A DNA stretch of 64,000 nucleotides. Origin: Archegozetes longisetosus. Its lineage: Eukaryota; Arthropoda; Arachnida; Sarcoptiformes; Trhypochthoniidae. How positions within the stretch are numbered: position 1 is the first letter of the stretch; every line of letters begins with the position of its first letter. The stretch spans positions 6,715,843 to 6,779,842 of the forward strand of contig JAEMBT020000003.1 of the NCBI GenBank assembly GCA_018873245.2, written 5' to 3'. The notes beneath the pieces were generated by a model. The model ran no database searches and had not been told where the DNA came from. It was given only the letters and a program-made list of their open reading frames with translations. The position numbers and the translations under genes were made by a program. Positions 12,480 to 24,207 of the stretch are shown piece after piece.

Positions 12480-14914
12480 ATGGGCACGACTACTAGTTCA
12501 CTAAGTAATTTAAAGCAAAATAAACACCTGTTAAGATTTGTGTCAAATGAACACATCAGCAGTGATGGGTCAAACGATCAGTTTTGGAATGAATTGCTTT
12601 CATTCGCTTTCAATAATTTGCATCAAATTTGGTATTAAATTAACTCAATTAATATTATAATAATGATTAGTTTATATAAATTTAATAAATTTGTTGTCTT
12701 CTTTAGCAGTGATCCTAAATTTGTTGAAGAAAACATACATCCATTGCTCTCATCTTTAGTAGAAAACAATTTAACTTCTCTTAATATTGGATCAATCATT
12801 AGAGTATTTCTAAATAAAGTAACTCGTTTGAAAGAAGGACAAACTGATGACCAGAAGTATGCATTGGTTTATTATCTATATATATTTTTTAATTGACTAT
12901 TTCTACAATAATAGTTACAACTTGAATGTTTGGCAAACATATAACTGTCTTTTTATACTCCGATCTGCCATCAAGTATTTAATCGAAACCTTAACTGAAG
13001 ATAATATAATTCGTCACTTTTCAGCAAAAGTCGACTCAAATGACAAGAAGAGTGAAGACTCAGGAGTCGTCATAATTGAGCTTCTATTAAACGCTTTAAT
13101 TGAAATTTTAGTTGACGTTCAGTTGAGGTAACGTTTGATCAGTCTATGTAAATAGAGTTTGATTGAATGATTTATCTTATAGTGATATGACATATAATCT
13201 TCACGTTGAGGCCACCAATACTCTGTTGGTTATCTTATCGATGCAGATGTATTCGGCTCGACCGGCCTCTAAGTCAACTATTTATCGAATTGTTATGCAA
13301 AAGAAGTGCGCAATCCATGCATTACTGTTAACCAAAAGCCTTTTAACAAATTTCGTTAATCAAAGACCTGCACCTGATATACAAGGTGGAAGCATTATAT
13401 TAGGTTTGGCTTCTGGTCTCTGGAATGTGCTCACTTTGGGATACGGGACCAAAACCAATGATAATGATAAGAAAGATGCAGTTCTGGCACGTCAAAGTCT
13501 TCTTTTGCTTCTGGTATTGACGAACCACTGCACGTCTGAAGTAAACCCTTATAGAGAAGCCTTATTTTCTTGTTGTGATTCCCAAATTGATTCAGCAGCA
13601 GGTGATCAAACTGTAACTGGTTTCAAAATTGAGTTCTCCAAACTTCATAAAACTCTTTGTGTTACTTTGAACGACGATCAGACAACACTTTTGCTCTATA
13701 TGTTATTACATAGAAATCAATATTTTAAGACTTACGTCTTAAGTCGAGCAGCAGACTTGGATCAATTTGTTATTCCTATCTTGAAAATATTGTACAGCTC
13801 TCCAGAGCGCAACTCCCATCATATTTACATGGCTTTAATTATTCTATTAGTGCTCAGTGAAGATAACCTGTTCAACGAATCGGTTCATGACATTGTGAGT
13901 TAATTAGCAATTCCGTTGAACTAAAGTTTTATTTTGTTTTTGAAGATGTTGAGTTAAACTTTTTATTTTGTTTTTAAAGATGTTGAAGAATATAACGTGG
14001 TATACGGATCGACAGTTATCTGAGATATCATTGGGCGGTCTTATTATTTTAGTTATCATTAGAACCATTCAGTTCAATATGTCCAGAACGCGGGTAAATT
14101 TTTCAAATTGACATTCTTAATCACATTATCATCAAATCATTTTATTTTCTAATTAAAGGACCGCTTTCTGCACACTAACTTATGCGCTACTTTAGCCAAT
14201 ATGTCCAATCACTTCAAGCGTTTGAACCCATATGTCTGTCAACGTCTTGTTAGTTTGTTTGAAAAGTTATCTAAAAAGTTCAATCGCATTCTGAAGGATG
14301 TGCAAGTGCAACAAAACAACACCACTAATGGTGTCGAACAATCGGATGTTAGCTCTGATGGCGAAACAAGTTCTGTTGCACCTGATTTGTTACAAGACTT
14401 ATCTATTTTTGAAGAAGTGTTGCGAATGATCCTAGAAATCATAAACGCATGTTTAGCTGCACAACTGACCAATAATCCCAATTTGGTCTATACTTTACTG
14501 TACAAGCATCAAGTGTTTGAACCGTTTCACTCTCACCCGTGTTTTCAAGACATTGTTATGAATATTGAAACAGTTCTGACTTATTTCTCAAATCGAATTG
14601 AAGCAACTGAAAGAAACTTATCTGTTTCTGAAATCTATGAAATAATCCAACAGTCATCACTTCAATGGCCTACTGATAGGCTTAAGGTACGATCACCCAA
14701 TCCAATTAGATCTCACTTATTCAACCTTTAATTAACAATATTTCTCTCTTATTTTTCTCTTTAGAAATTCCCTGAACTACGATTCCGTTATGTGGAAGAC
14801 GATCAACCTGAAGAGTTCTTCATTCCTTATATCTGGTCATTGGTTTATCGTTCATCACAAATTTATTGGAATTCGCAAAATATTTTATTATTTAATCCTC
14901 ACCGTAATGCTTAA
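12480..14914 (+). CDS. DYM: Dymeclin
   Basis: A Golgi-associated peripheral membrane protein of secretory traffic; loss in humans causes Dyggve-Melchior-Clausen dysplasia. Seven exons: 12480-12631, 12707-12856, 12915-13127, 13183-13894, 13980-14093, 14159-14686 and 14765-14914; 672 residues against 669 in human. It starts MGTTTSSLS, a good N-myristoylation signal as in vertebrate dymeclin (Gly2, Ser/Thr6). Recognisable blocks: [72 protein letters not shown] and the C-terminal [10 protein letters not shown]. All junctions keep phase. The exon 5 acceptor lies in a short tandem duplication (see the repeat entry). Very confident. Confidence 0.96.
13918..13986 (+). repeat. Tandem duplication carrying a duplicated splice acceptor
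   Basis: Two imperfect units of about 34 bases, each with TTTTATTTTGTTTTT followed by AAG/ATGTTGA. The downstream copy joins in frame to the dymeclin exon; use of the upstream copy would reach TAA within four codons. Confidence 0.7.
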
Positions 14915-16589
14915 CTGTTATAACAATTATTATAATTTAATCCTGAACAAAAATTTTTTTAATATATTTAAATTTCGAAGGGATATAGGGTTTCAATGAT
15001 ATTACTTTCGAACATTCACCGTTATATATTGTATTAGAAGAAGAGGTATTATTAATAAATTTCAAATTATTCAAAAGCTATTCCCACAGATTTTAACTAT
15101 TAGTTTGTCCGTATCAGAGCTTATGCAAAAATTGTTATGCAATATCAATACTATTAATGATTTTTTAATGTCGATTTATACCCATTTCACTTCAATTGCA
15201 TCGAAACTTCTTAATGTTTAGTGCATTCAAGTGAATTAGTTGAATAAAATATAGAAATTTATCTCAAGACGTAGTATATATTATTTGGTATTTATAATTT
15301 ATTGGATCAGAACTGTAGTAGTTAAAAGTGGCGTAAATTGTCCCTTAATATCTCTTTATTTAAATGGATCACTGTATTAGATATTTTGTTTAACTCAAAC
15401 TATCTTATACAAACTGCGATTCAAAACAAATCGGCGAATCTTTCATAAACTTGAATTATTTTCACATATACTGTTAGATGTATGATTAAAAATTCACTCT
15501 ATTATTATTTTTTCAATCATAATTTATTATGATTTTCGTGTCAACTTTTTTATATTCTCTACTGACAGTTGAAAAATCAATTTTACAAATACCTATTGTG
15601 TATTTTGTTATTAATATAGCGATTAAATGATAATATCGATAATTAGAGAAAAACACTTACTTCGAGATAATCTCCGTCAATAAGTTATCCCTAGCAATCA
15701 ATAGGAACCTAACTTAATTGGTTCAACTTTGCTATTTTACAATGCTTTGCCAATTACACAATAGTGCGAAATAAATATGATATTATGTAACGTTTTAACA
15801 GATTCGATCAGTTGGAGTGAGTGCAAGTATAATTATGCAATAGTTTGTGCTCGTAATCCCACTCTTCTATTTCAAATAAGATAAATTTCAACTTCAACCC
15901 TAGTTTTGCTTATCATAATCCAAACCTTACTTATCGTAATCTAATTTATGAAGATTTGGGTGGATTGGATGGAATACTAAAGTTTTATTTTGTTATTCAA
16001 AAGTAGATAATATAAATTGAAATCCTTAACAACTCATAATAGTTAGTAATTATTTTTGTTAACTCAGTTATTAACAAGTAAGTAAAGTTCCAATGATAAC
16101 ATTTTTTGTACTCTAGGCTTATATTTTTTTTATTACATTCATTATTAATTTAAGGACTTTTCCTCATCGAGTACTTCGAAATTTTTTAGATTTTGTAGAT
16201 GAATCATGGATAGTTTTGAGTGATTCAGTGCAGAATTATGTCCGAGATAGTGATCTTTAATTAATTTATAAGTTGAATGAAGAAAAGTTTGGATAAAATT
16301 TGTAAAAAAATCTACAAAACTAAATATTTGACAAAAACTGAAACTTAGTCGAAGTGACTAAAAAAAGGTGTAATAAACTTAGATTGATGCGAAGTGGTTA
16401 AGATTTAAGTATAATAGATTTAGGAAAATAGATCTTAAGCTAATATTGTTCTAATAAGAAAATAAAGTGGTTTATTTTCAGTAGAGCTCGTATATTGGCT
16501 GATGATTGCCTTGAAATATATTACGTGACTTTTCCTCAAAGCGATTCATTGTAAGTTAGGTTTGCATTGCTCTACGTTTCAAACTAACC
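14915..16589. other. Intergenic between DYM and the IRP gene
   Basis: 1.7 kb of AT-rich sequence with no coding frame or RNA gene that I can support. It should hold the DYM 3'UTR and the promoter of the aconitase/IRP gene; no clear TATA box was assigned and I saw no convincing iron-responsive element. Confidence 0.45.
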
Positions 16590-19500
16590 ATGGCTACTAA
16601 AGGTTTGGTTATCTATTATTTTCTATTATTGTTTTATTTGTCTAACTCAATATTTCTTACTTATAGTCCTTTCCTAATTTCACAACTATTTCTTTTGCAA
16701 TTTTTGCGATCTTTACTCATTTTCATTAGCTGATGTGTTTAGTCTTAAGGTTACTGACAGCTGACTGCAAAAATCACTTTTCAATTGATTTTTAGTTAAT
16801 CCATACAACAATTTGTTGAAGACCCTAACTGTGGATGACGCTCAATACGAATTCTATGACCTGACTAGTCTTAACGACAACCGATATGGTATTTATAAAT
16901 GTTTAATAATAAATATTTAAATAGTTAAATGCCTTCACTAATGTTGTCAATCATATAATGAATGTGCTAACGCAGAAAGACTTCCTTATTCTATTCGAGT
17001 CCTACTCGAATCTGCCATCAGAAATTGCGATGGCTTTCAAGTCAAACAAAAAGATGTCGAAAAGATCATTGATTGGGAAAATCAACAGAAGTCCAATGCT
17101 GAAATTCCTTTCAAACCAGCCAGGGTTATACTTCAAGATTTGACTGGAGTGCCAGCAATTGTCGACTTTGCCGGTAAAGTGTTTTACGTGAAGATTGCAA
17201 TTGCGCAACTTATTCTAACCACAACTTATTTTTATAGCAATGAGAGAAGCGTTTGAAAGACTTGGTGGCGATCCTAACAAAATCAATCCACTATGTCCTG
17301 CTGATCTAGTGATCGATCATTCAGTTCAAGTGGACTTTTCTCGAACGTATGTCTTGTTTTTGTTTATGACCTATAAAGAAATGCGTAGAAGTAATGAACA
17401 TAACTGAGATTTGTTGCCAATTTTCCGCCTAGAAGTGTATTGCGAAGTGCACTAAAAGCTGGTGAAGGCTCTAATACACTTTGCGGTGATTGTGCCAAAA
17501 GTGGTCAGTGCGCTTTCGCTAGTGCTCTGGCCAAACATTCAGTGCCTCAAAGGGGACATTCATTGTCTAATGGATTATCCTTAAAATCGTCAGATATGGA
17601 AAACTGGCAACCATTCAATTCAAATAGTCCAAACAAACCAAATATTCACATAAATCCATACGCAGACACTAAGTTGAAACATGAGACCTGTCCCTTTCAT
17701 CTACTTAAGTCTGTCGGGTTGGAACTTTTCTCTTTCAAAACAACAGATCATTTCGTCCACTTTCAAAAAATTTTTATTTTTATTCTACTTATCAAACAGT
17801 GCCGAATCACTTCAACGCAACGAAGAACTAGAATTTGAAAGGAATAGAGAGAGGTTTCAGTTTCTCAAATGGGGCGCAAATGCGCTGAAAAATACCACAA
17901 TCATTCCTCCAGGTTCTGGTATCTGCCATCAAGTCAATCTGGAATATTTAGCCCGAGTCGTGTTCGTTCAAAATAATTTATTATATCCGGACAGTGTCGT
18001 AGGTCTTGACTCTCACACAACAATGATCAACGGCCTCGGAGTGGTTGGTTGGGGTGTTGGAGGTATTGAAGCCGAAGCTGTCATGTTAGGTCAATCTATT
18101 TGTATGGTACTGCCTGAAGTTGTTGGCTACAAATTAATCGGAAAACTTCCATCTTATGCAACATCTACTGATGTTGTGTTGACTATTACGAAACATTTGC
18201 GTCAAATCGGTGTCGTCGGAAAGTTTGTTGAATTTTTTGGTCCAGGAGTCGCAGAGCTTTCAATAGCAGATCGAGCGACCATTGCCAACATGTGTCCTGA
18301 GTATGGGGCAACTATTGGCTTCTTCCCAACCGATGCCACGACTATTCAATATTTGGTGCAAACAGGTCGCGATGAAAAAATTATAAATTATGCGGAGAAA
18401 TATTTAAGAACTGTTAAAATGTTCAGAAACAATTACAACAATTCAGATGAAGATCCAGTGTTCACAAAAGTTGTAGAACTAGATTTAGGATCTATTACTC
18501 CTAGTGTTAGTGGCCCTAAAAGGCCTCACGATAGGGTCCCGGTCTCTGAAATGAAACAAGATTTTCAGCAATGTCTCACAAATAAAATTGGGTTTAAAGG
18601 ATTCGGAATCCCGAGTGACAAATTGGATACGAGCGTACCTTTTATTTTCGAGGGAAAAGTAAGTTTTATAATATTTACATTTTAGTGGTATCAACTTATC
18701 ATAATCTTTTTTCAATTGAAAGGAATATGTTCTTTCGCACGGATCTGTTGTAATATCAGCGATTACTTCTTGTACGAATACAAGCAATCCATCGGTAATG
18801 TTAGGTAAATATGCAATTAATGTGCCTTTATTTTAATTTGGTTAATTAATCAAAAGTTTCAACAACTAATACCTAAAAACTGAATTATAAAGCAATCATA
18901 AGCAAACAGAAGCATAAATTTATTTTGTTTGAGTTTATGAATATAAATTTTAATATCTTAATAATCTTAATATCAATGTGTCATTACAGGTGCCGGCCTA
19001 TTGTGCAAGAAAGCAGTTGAGAAGGGTCTGACAGTAGCACCATATATAAAAACAAGCATGTCTCCTGGAAGTGGTGTTGTCACCTTCTATTTGCGTGAAT
19101 CGGGTGTCACCCCTTATCTCGAGAAGTTAGGCTTCGATATTGTTGGCTATGGATGTATGACATGCATTGGAAACAGTGGACCATTGCCTGAAGCAGTTGT
19201 TGAAGCCATCGAGAAGGGGGATCTCGTTTCTGTTGGTGTTTTATCTGGAAATCGTAACTTCGAAGGACGTGTCCATCCTAATACCCGAGCGAATTACTTG
19301 GCGTCACCTCTACTGGTAGTGGCCTATGCTATCGCTAGAACTGTCAACATTGACTTTGAAAAAGAACCGTTGGGTAAACATTCGATTCATCACTTCTGAT
19401 GAAGATTTTTATTATTGTCTTGATTATAGGCAAAGACGATTCGGGCAATGATGTATTTTTAAGAGATATTTGGCCATCAAGAGAGGAGATCCAAGAAATG

Positions 19501-22500
19501 GAACGAAAATGTGTGATTCCAGCCATGTTCAAAGAAGTTTACTCAAAAATTCGTTTCGGAAATCAGAGATGGAATGATCTCAAAGCTTCTGACGACCTTC
19601 TCTACAATTTCGATCCAAATTCAACCTATATTAAATCTCCACCTTATTTCGATCAAATGGGGCCAGAATTACCTAAAATAGAGCCGATCATTAATGCTAG
19701 AGTTTTGTTAAATTTGGGCGATTCTGTGACTACTGATCACATATCACCAGCTGGTTCAATTGCAAGGAATAGTCCAGCAGCCAAATACTTGATGGAAAGA
19801 GGGTTGGAAAATAATTGATTTGATTTAATTGAATTTGGAAGTCTGATCTGATTTTTTCTGTTTCAGAATAAGTCCCTCTGCTTTCAACTCGTATGGCTCT
19901 CGCAGGTATGATACGCCAAGTGTAATCAAATCATAGCTTCTGAATTCATTTTATTCTTATTTACGTCAAATATTCGTATCAAACACTCTTAATCTAATTC
20001 TTTACTCTAAATACACGAAAACATGAATATTCTGATGAATTATTTTGTATCCAACAGAGGTAATGATGCCGTAATGACAAGGGGCACTTTTGCCAATATA
20101 AGACTAGTTAATAAGTTCCTCAGCAAACCAGGTCCGAATACTATTCATGTTCCTAGTGGCAAAGAGGTGAGTCTTTTTTACTGATGGCAAATTTTATCGT
20201 CGAAATTGTGCAAAAAAATATTGATTTGTTGGAATGCATTGCGTTTTACATTCAGATCCTATATAGATATCTTTAAGTTGATTCCTAAGCTTTTCATTTG
20301 CGTTTCGTTGTGGAAGATATTTCTGTTATAAATCTGTCAGATCTATATTTTTACTTAAGCTTCAGTGAATTTAAACTTTCATCTAATAATTGTGTACGAG
20401 TATAAACACTATGAAATGCGTTTTGTTTTATAATAATCGAAATGATTTTTAAAAATCTAATGACATGAAAATTACTTTTTCCAAATTGAAACTCATTAAA
20501 CTTAAATAATTTGACATTCTCGAAAATACAAAAACATATATTTGCCAGAATTTGACTCAATCAAACTTTTGCATCCATATCAGTGATTGTAGTGACTTTT
20601 CAAGTCTTGATTTATCTGTCAATTAGTTACTCCTTTCATGTATCTATAAATAATTTTTTGAATCAAAATTTTTGGAATATGAACTCAAATTCTACTTTCT
20701 CATATGTCCCAAATACTATTGAATAAGTTGTTTGCGAGAATCGTCTTTATTTTTTCTCAAACTGAACACAGTCAGTCCTATTGAAATGTCTAACGCAAAG
20801 TTTCTATTATTCATATTTGGTATAAAACTTAGTAGAATTATTGCCTTCAAATTAAAACTTAAATGCTCACAGAATTAATTTCATATTTGACTATCAATCT
20901 TGATAATTTGAAAATTTCTCAATTGATTTACATCCTTTGACCGAGTTGAGACGTTCAGATACTCTCGACTATAAAATTCTGTCTGTTAGGCAGCTCGAAA
21001 AGCAGAGTATAGTAAGATTTGTTGAGATTGGTTTACATGAAATTTATGACTTTTCTATCTATAGAAATTATCTTAGTATAGCTGTTCGTGTAGCTCAGTA
21101 TTGGTTTAAAGGAGTTATTGAACTTGTAAATGATTATGACTTGGAATAATGTTTATGATTGAATAAAGCGAAAGTACTTTACCTTTTGTAAAACAAGTAG
21201 AAACATTTGATTGTATCTAAACCCCAAAAGGTCAGAAGAGGTAATTCACTCGTCTGTACAACCGCCACAATTTTAGGCTTCAACTATTAAATTTGATTTA
21301 ATGTAAGCTGCTTTTCTAAATTTCATGTCTCTACTCCTTTATTCTCACAGACATATGCATATTTTTGTGCTCAATTAATTTTTAAGAATAAGTAACAAGT
21401 CATTGAAGCAAGTTATAAGTTTTTTCAATTTTCTTAACAATATTAAAAAATGTTCATTTTTCTGATTCAGCATTGCATGAATACTTTTTTCTATGATTCC
21501 ACTTTTTGAGCGCATAAATAGATTTATGTTATGTTTCTCAAAAAAAGATTTCATTCGGTTATTTGCATACTCTTAGTTATTTGGCATTTATACGTTTGAA
21601 AATGCGAAGTCTATCAAATTAAACTAACTAGAGTTTGGAAAATCATTGATTTCATGCGTTTCGATCGCATTTTCCTATACTCGAAAAAAAGATTCAGACA
21701 TTCTTTGAACGCAAATATGAAAAGAGAAATCGATATTATGTATAGTTGAAACTTGAAATAGAGAAACATAAAGTTGATTGGATTTGATGACAAATAACTT
21801 AGATATATATTTGATGATTATTCATAACCTATAAATCTATTTTAATTTATAGCTTAGTGTTTTCGATGCCGCACAACTTTACAGACAAGAAGGAACACCT
21901 CTTATTATAATCACTGGCAAAGATTATGGCTCAGGATCTTCAAGAGACTGGGCAGCAAAAGGGCCATATCTTCTTGGCGTTCGAGCAGTCATTGCTGAAA
22001 GCTACGAAAGAATTCATCGAAGGTTTGTTTCTTTCATGATCGATATTTTGGTATCTAAATCTATAGATTCTTGATTTGATAGCAATTTGTATTTGTTTTG
22101 TCGATAATTATAAGTGGCTATGTTTATGTAAAACAGTAGATATTTTTGTAGTTCAAATATTTGAAATGATATTGAAATTACTTGAAACAATTGCTTTAAC
22201 ATTTTATCATCCAATTAAAGTAATTTGATTGGAATGGGAATAATACCGCTCGAGTTTATGCCCGGACAGAATCTGGAATCATTGGGTCTAACAGGCAAAG
22301 AACTTTACAGCATTGACATACCTGACAATATTAGCACACGACACAAAACTACAATTAAAGTAAGAAAAGGCAAATAATTAGTCAAATTATAATTAGTTAA
22401 AATGTTGCATAGGTCGACAACGGAAAAAGTTTTGATGCAGTGATGCGTTTCGATACTGAAGTAGAACTCGAATACTTTCGCAATGGAGGTATACTTCATT

Positions 22501-22529
22501 ATATGTTACGACAACTATTGACCAGTTGA
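16590..22529 (+). CDS. ACO1: Cytosolic aconitase / iron regulatory protein with IRP2-like insert
   Basis: Isomerises citrate when holding a 4Fe-4S cluster; IRP1 binds iron-responsive mRNA elements when cluster-free. Fourteen phase-consistent exons: 16590-16602, 16796-16888, 16976-17173, 17238-17346, 17433-17708, 17800-18658, 18723-18804, 18990-19373, 19430-19802, 19867-19905, 20058-20166, 21853-22022, 22221-22359, 22413-22529; 986 residues. The exon 9 donor (GG/GTTGGA) is weak but the only in-frame choice. Cluster cysteines C533, C599 and C602 keep IRP1 spacing (+66, +69). Active-site blocks [14 protein letters not shown] and [12 protein letters not shown] are intact; vertebrate IRP2 has lost several of these. 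Exon 5 (residues 138-230) has no IRP1 counterpart but matches the position and style of the vertebrate IRP2 73-residue insert: cysteines 155, 158, 164 and a CPFHL motif at 224-228. Skipping it keeps the frame and gives an 894-residue IRP1-like protein (IRP1 889, IRP2 963). Confidence 0.96.
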
Positions 22530-23765
22530 GTTAATCAACCTTAAGATTGTTAAGTCTTTTACCAACTTGCTTCGAACTGATCAGATTCGACAGACGATTC
22601 TCGTTATGGTTGTGGGCTCTACTCATAATATTTTTGTTAGAAATTTTATTTTTCAAGTCAATTGTAAAATTTATACTTTAATAAAGCTTATGATGTTAAT
22701 GATTTTACAATTAGGTTAAATAAACTTCTATTAAAATTGATTCTTGATTTGAAAAGATTTTCCTAAACTCAATTTATTGAGATTTAATCGATAAATAATG
22801 CATAGAATCTCATAAATATAAAGTTAGTCTTTTAGTGGTTCCATAACTTATAAACAAATTGATTGTTCGTAAAGGCGATTGAATTATTTTTGTCCATTAT
22901 TTATTAGATCATATAGTTTTGTTGGCATCATTTGGCTTCAGATTCATTTTGATGTTTTCTCATTTTTTCTTTATTATCAAGACTCGTATACTCTATTCCT
23001 GTCTTCTATGTTCCTCTGCTAAAAAAGTGGTTTATGGATGTGAGTTAGTCTGTGATCAATTCTATGAAGAAAGTACACCATTTCTGCACATTTATCTTTT
23101 GTTCAACAAAAGTTTGTATAACAGCAAAATTGATGCAGTATTAGGTTGTAGTTAAGTCTTGAGCGTAACCATGGAATCAAGAAGTTGGCGCCGGTTAGTC
23201 GCGATCTGATTTTAATTCAAGAGTGCGGCGCCTTATATCCTGATCAATTGCTGCTGTAGAGCATCACTACTCAGCTCATTTCTGCTATACAAAGTTATAC
23301 TTTTGCTCAAGTTCTCCCAAACTTCTCCTATACTTGTCCTACACTTGTGCTATACTCTCTAAATACGAGTCATTTCTCTTGTCCATCAGCCTTTGCAGAG
23401 CTGTATCGCCAATACTTGTAATGCTATTAGATAACAATAGTTGTGTAGGAATAGCTTCGCATTATTTTAAATACTGTCGGACGTGACAAATGAAAAGCCG
23501 TTATAATAGAAACACTACTCAGCTACTAATGCTAGTAATTTCTGGTACAAATGAAAAATTCATTTAACAGAATTAACAGTTTTCTTCAGCTCAATTCACT
23601 CCAAATTAATTCAAATAAATGCTAGACTTGCTCTAAAACAACTCTTTCGGTTCAATAGGCAAAATCATGTGACAGTAGTTAAGATTCATCAGTGAGCATC
23701 TCTTCAGCTTTTCAGCTCTTCAATAAAGTTACATTAATATTATTATGATTATTTGGAACTGTTTG

Positions 23766-23797
<32 letters not shown>

Positions 23798-23803
23798 CTC
23801 TCT
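23766..23803. repeat. (CT)n microsatellite
   Basis: CT dinucleotide run with one interruption near its 3' end. A purine-rich tract about 340 bases downstream (24109-24207) is its opposite in strand bias. Confidence 0.9.
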
Positions 23804-24108
23804 GTCACAGCTACCCTACTCTACATTTTTGCATATTCTCTACTCCATAGCACTTTAGTTCCCCTCGTTTTAGCATTATGACGAAGAAATAGAATGGCAA
23901 CTGATTGCAAGCGCTTCAACATCTTTGCTCAGTTTGCGTGCATCAATGCGTACTTTTTGCTGATCGCCCCAACACATCCCCTCTTTCTCTGTCGCTCTCT
24001 TTTAGCCACAAAACTTAGAAACAACATCCCATTCGCCGCATCACTCTATGATTTACAGTCATTCACAATATGGATTGTCCGGAAATGTATAGCTCTTATG
24101 AGTGAATG

Positions 24109-24207
24109 TTAGAGAGGGAGAAATGGGAGACAGAACGAGCAGAGTGAGCAGTTAGTGAGACAGACACGAAGATGAGAGAACAGAGGAGAGAGAGAAAGAG
24201 AACCCAT
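24109..24207. repeat. Purine-rich (GA-rich) tract
   Basis: About 100 bases, almost all G and A on the plus strand, ending in a GAGAGAGAGAAAGAG run. Low-complexity; it could be a GAGA-factor type site array or simple repeat decay. Confidence 0.6.

Noticed and set aside
16215..16240. Iron-responsive element with a CAGTGC loop upstream of the IRP gene
   Set aside because: The bases flanking CAGTGC do not form the 5-bp upper stem or place a bulged C.
17709..17799. Continuation of the IRP insert through 17709-17799 as exon ([18 protein letters not shown]...)
   Set aside because: It has good donor and acceptor signals, is pyrimidine-rich before the AG, and reading through loses the frame of AESLQRNEE.
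20937..21149. 70-codon frame in the large IRP intron as a nested gene
   Set aside because: No recognisable motif and composition like the surrounding intron.
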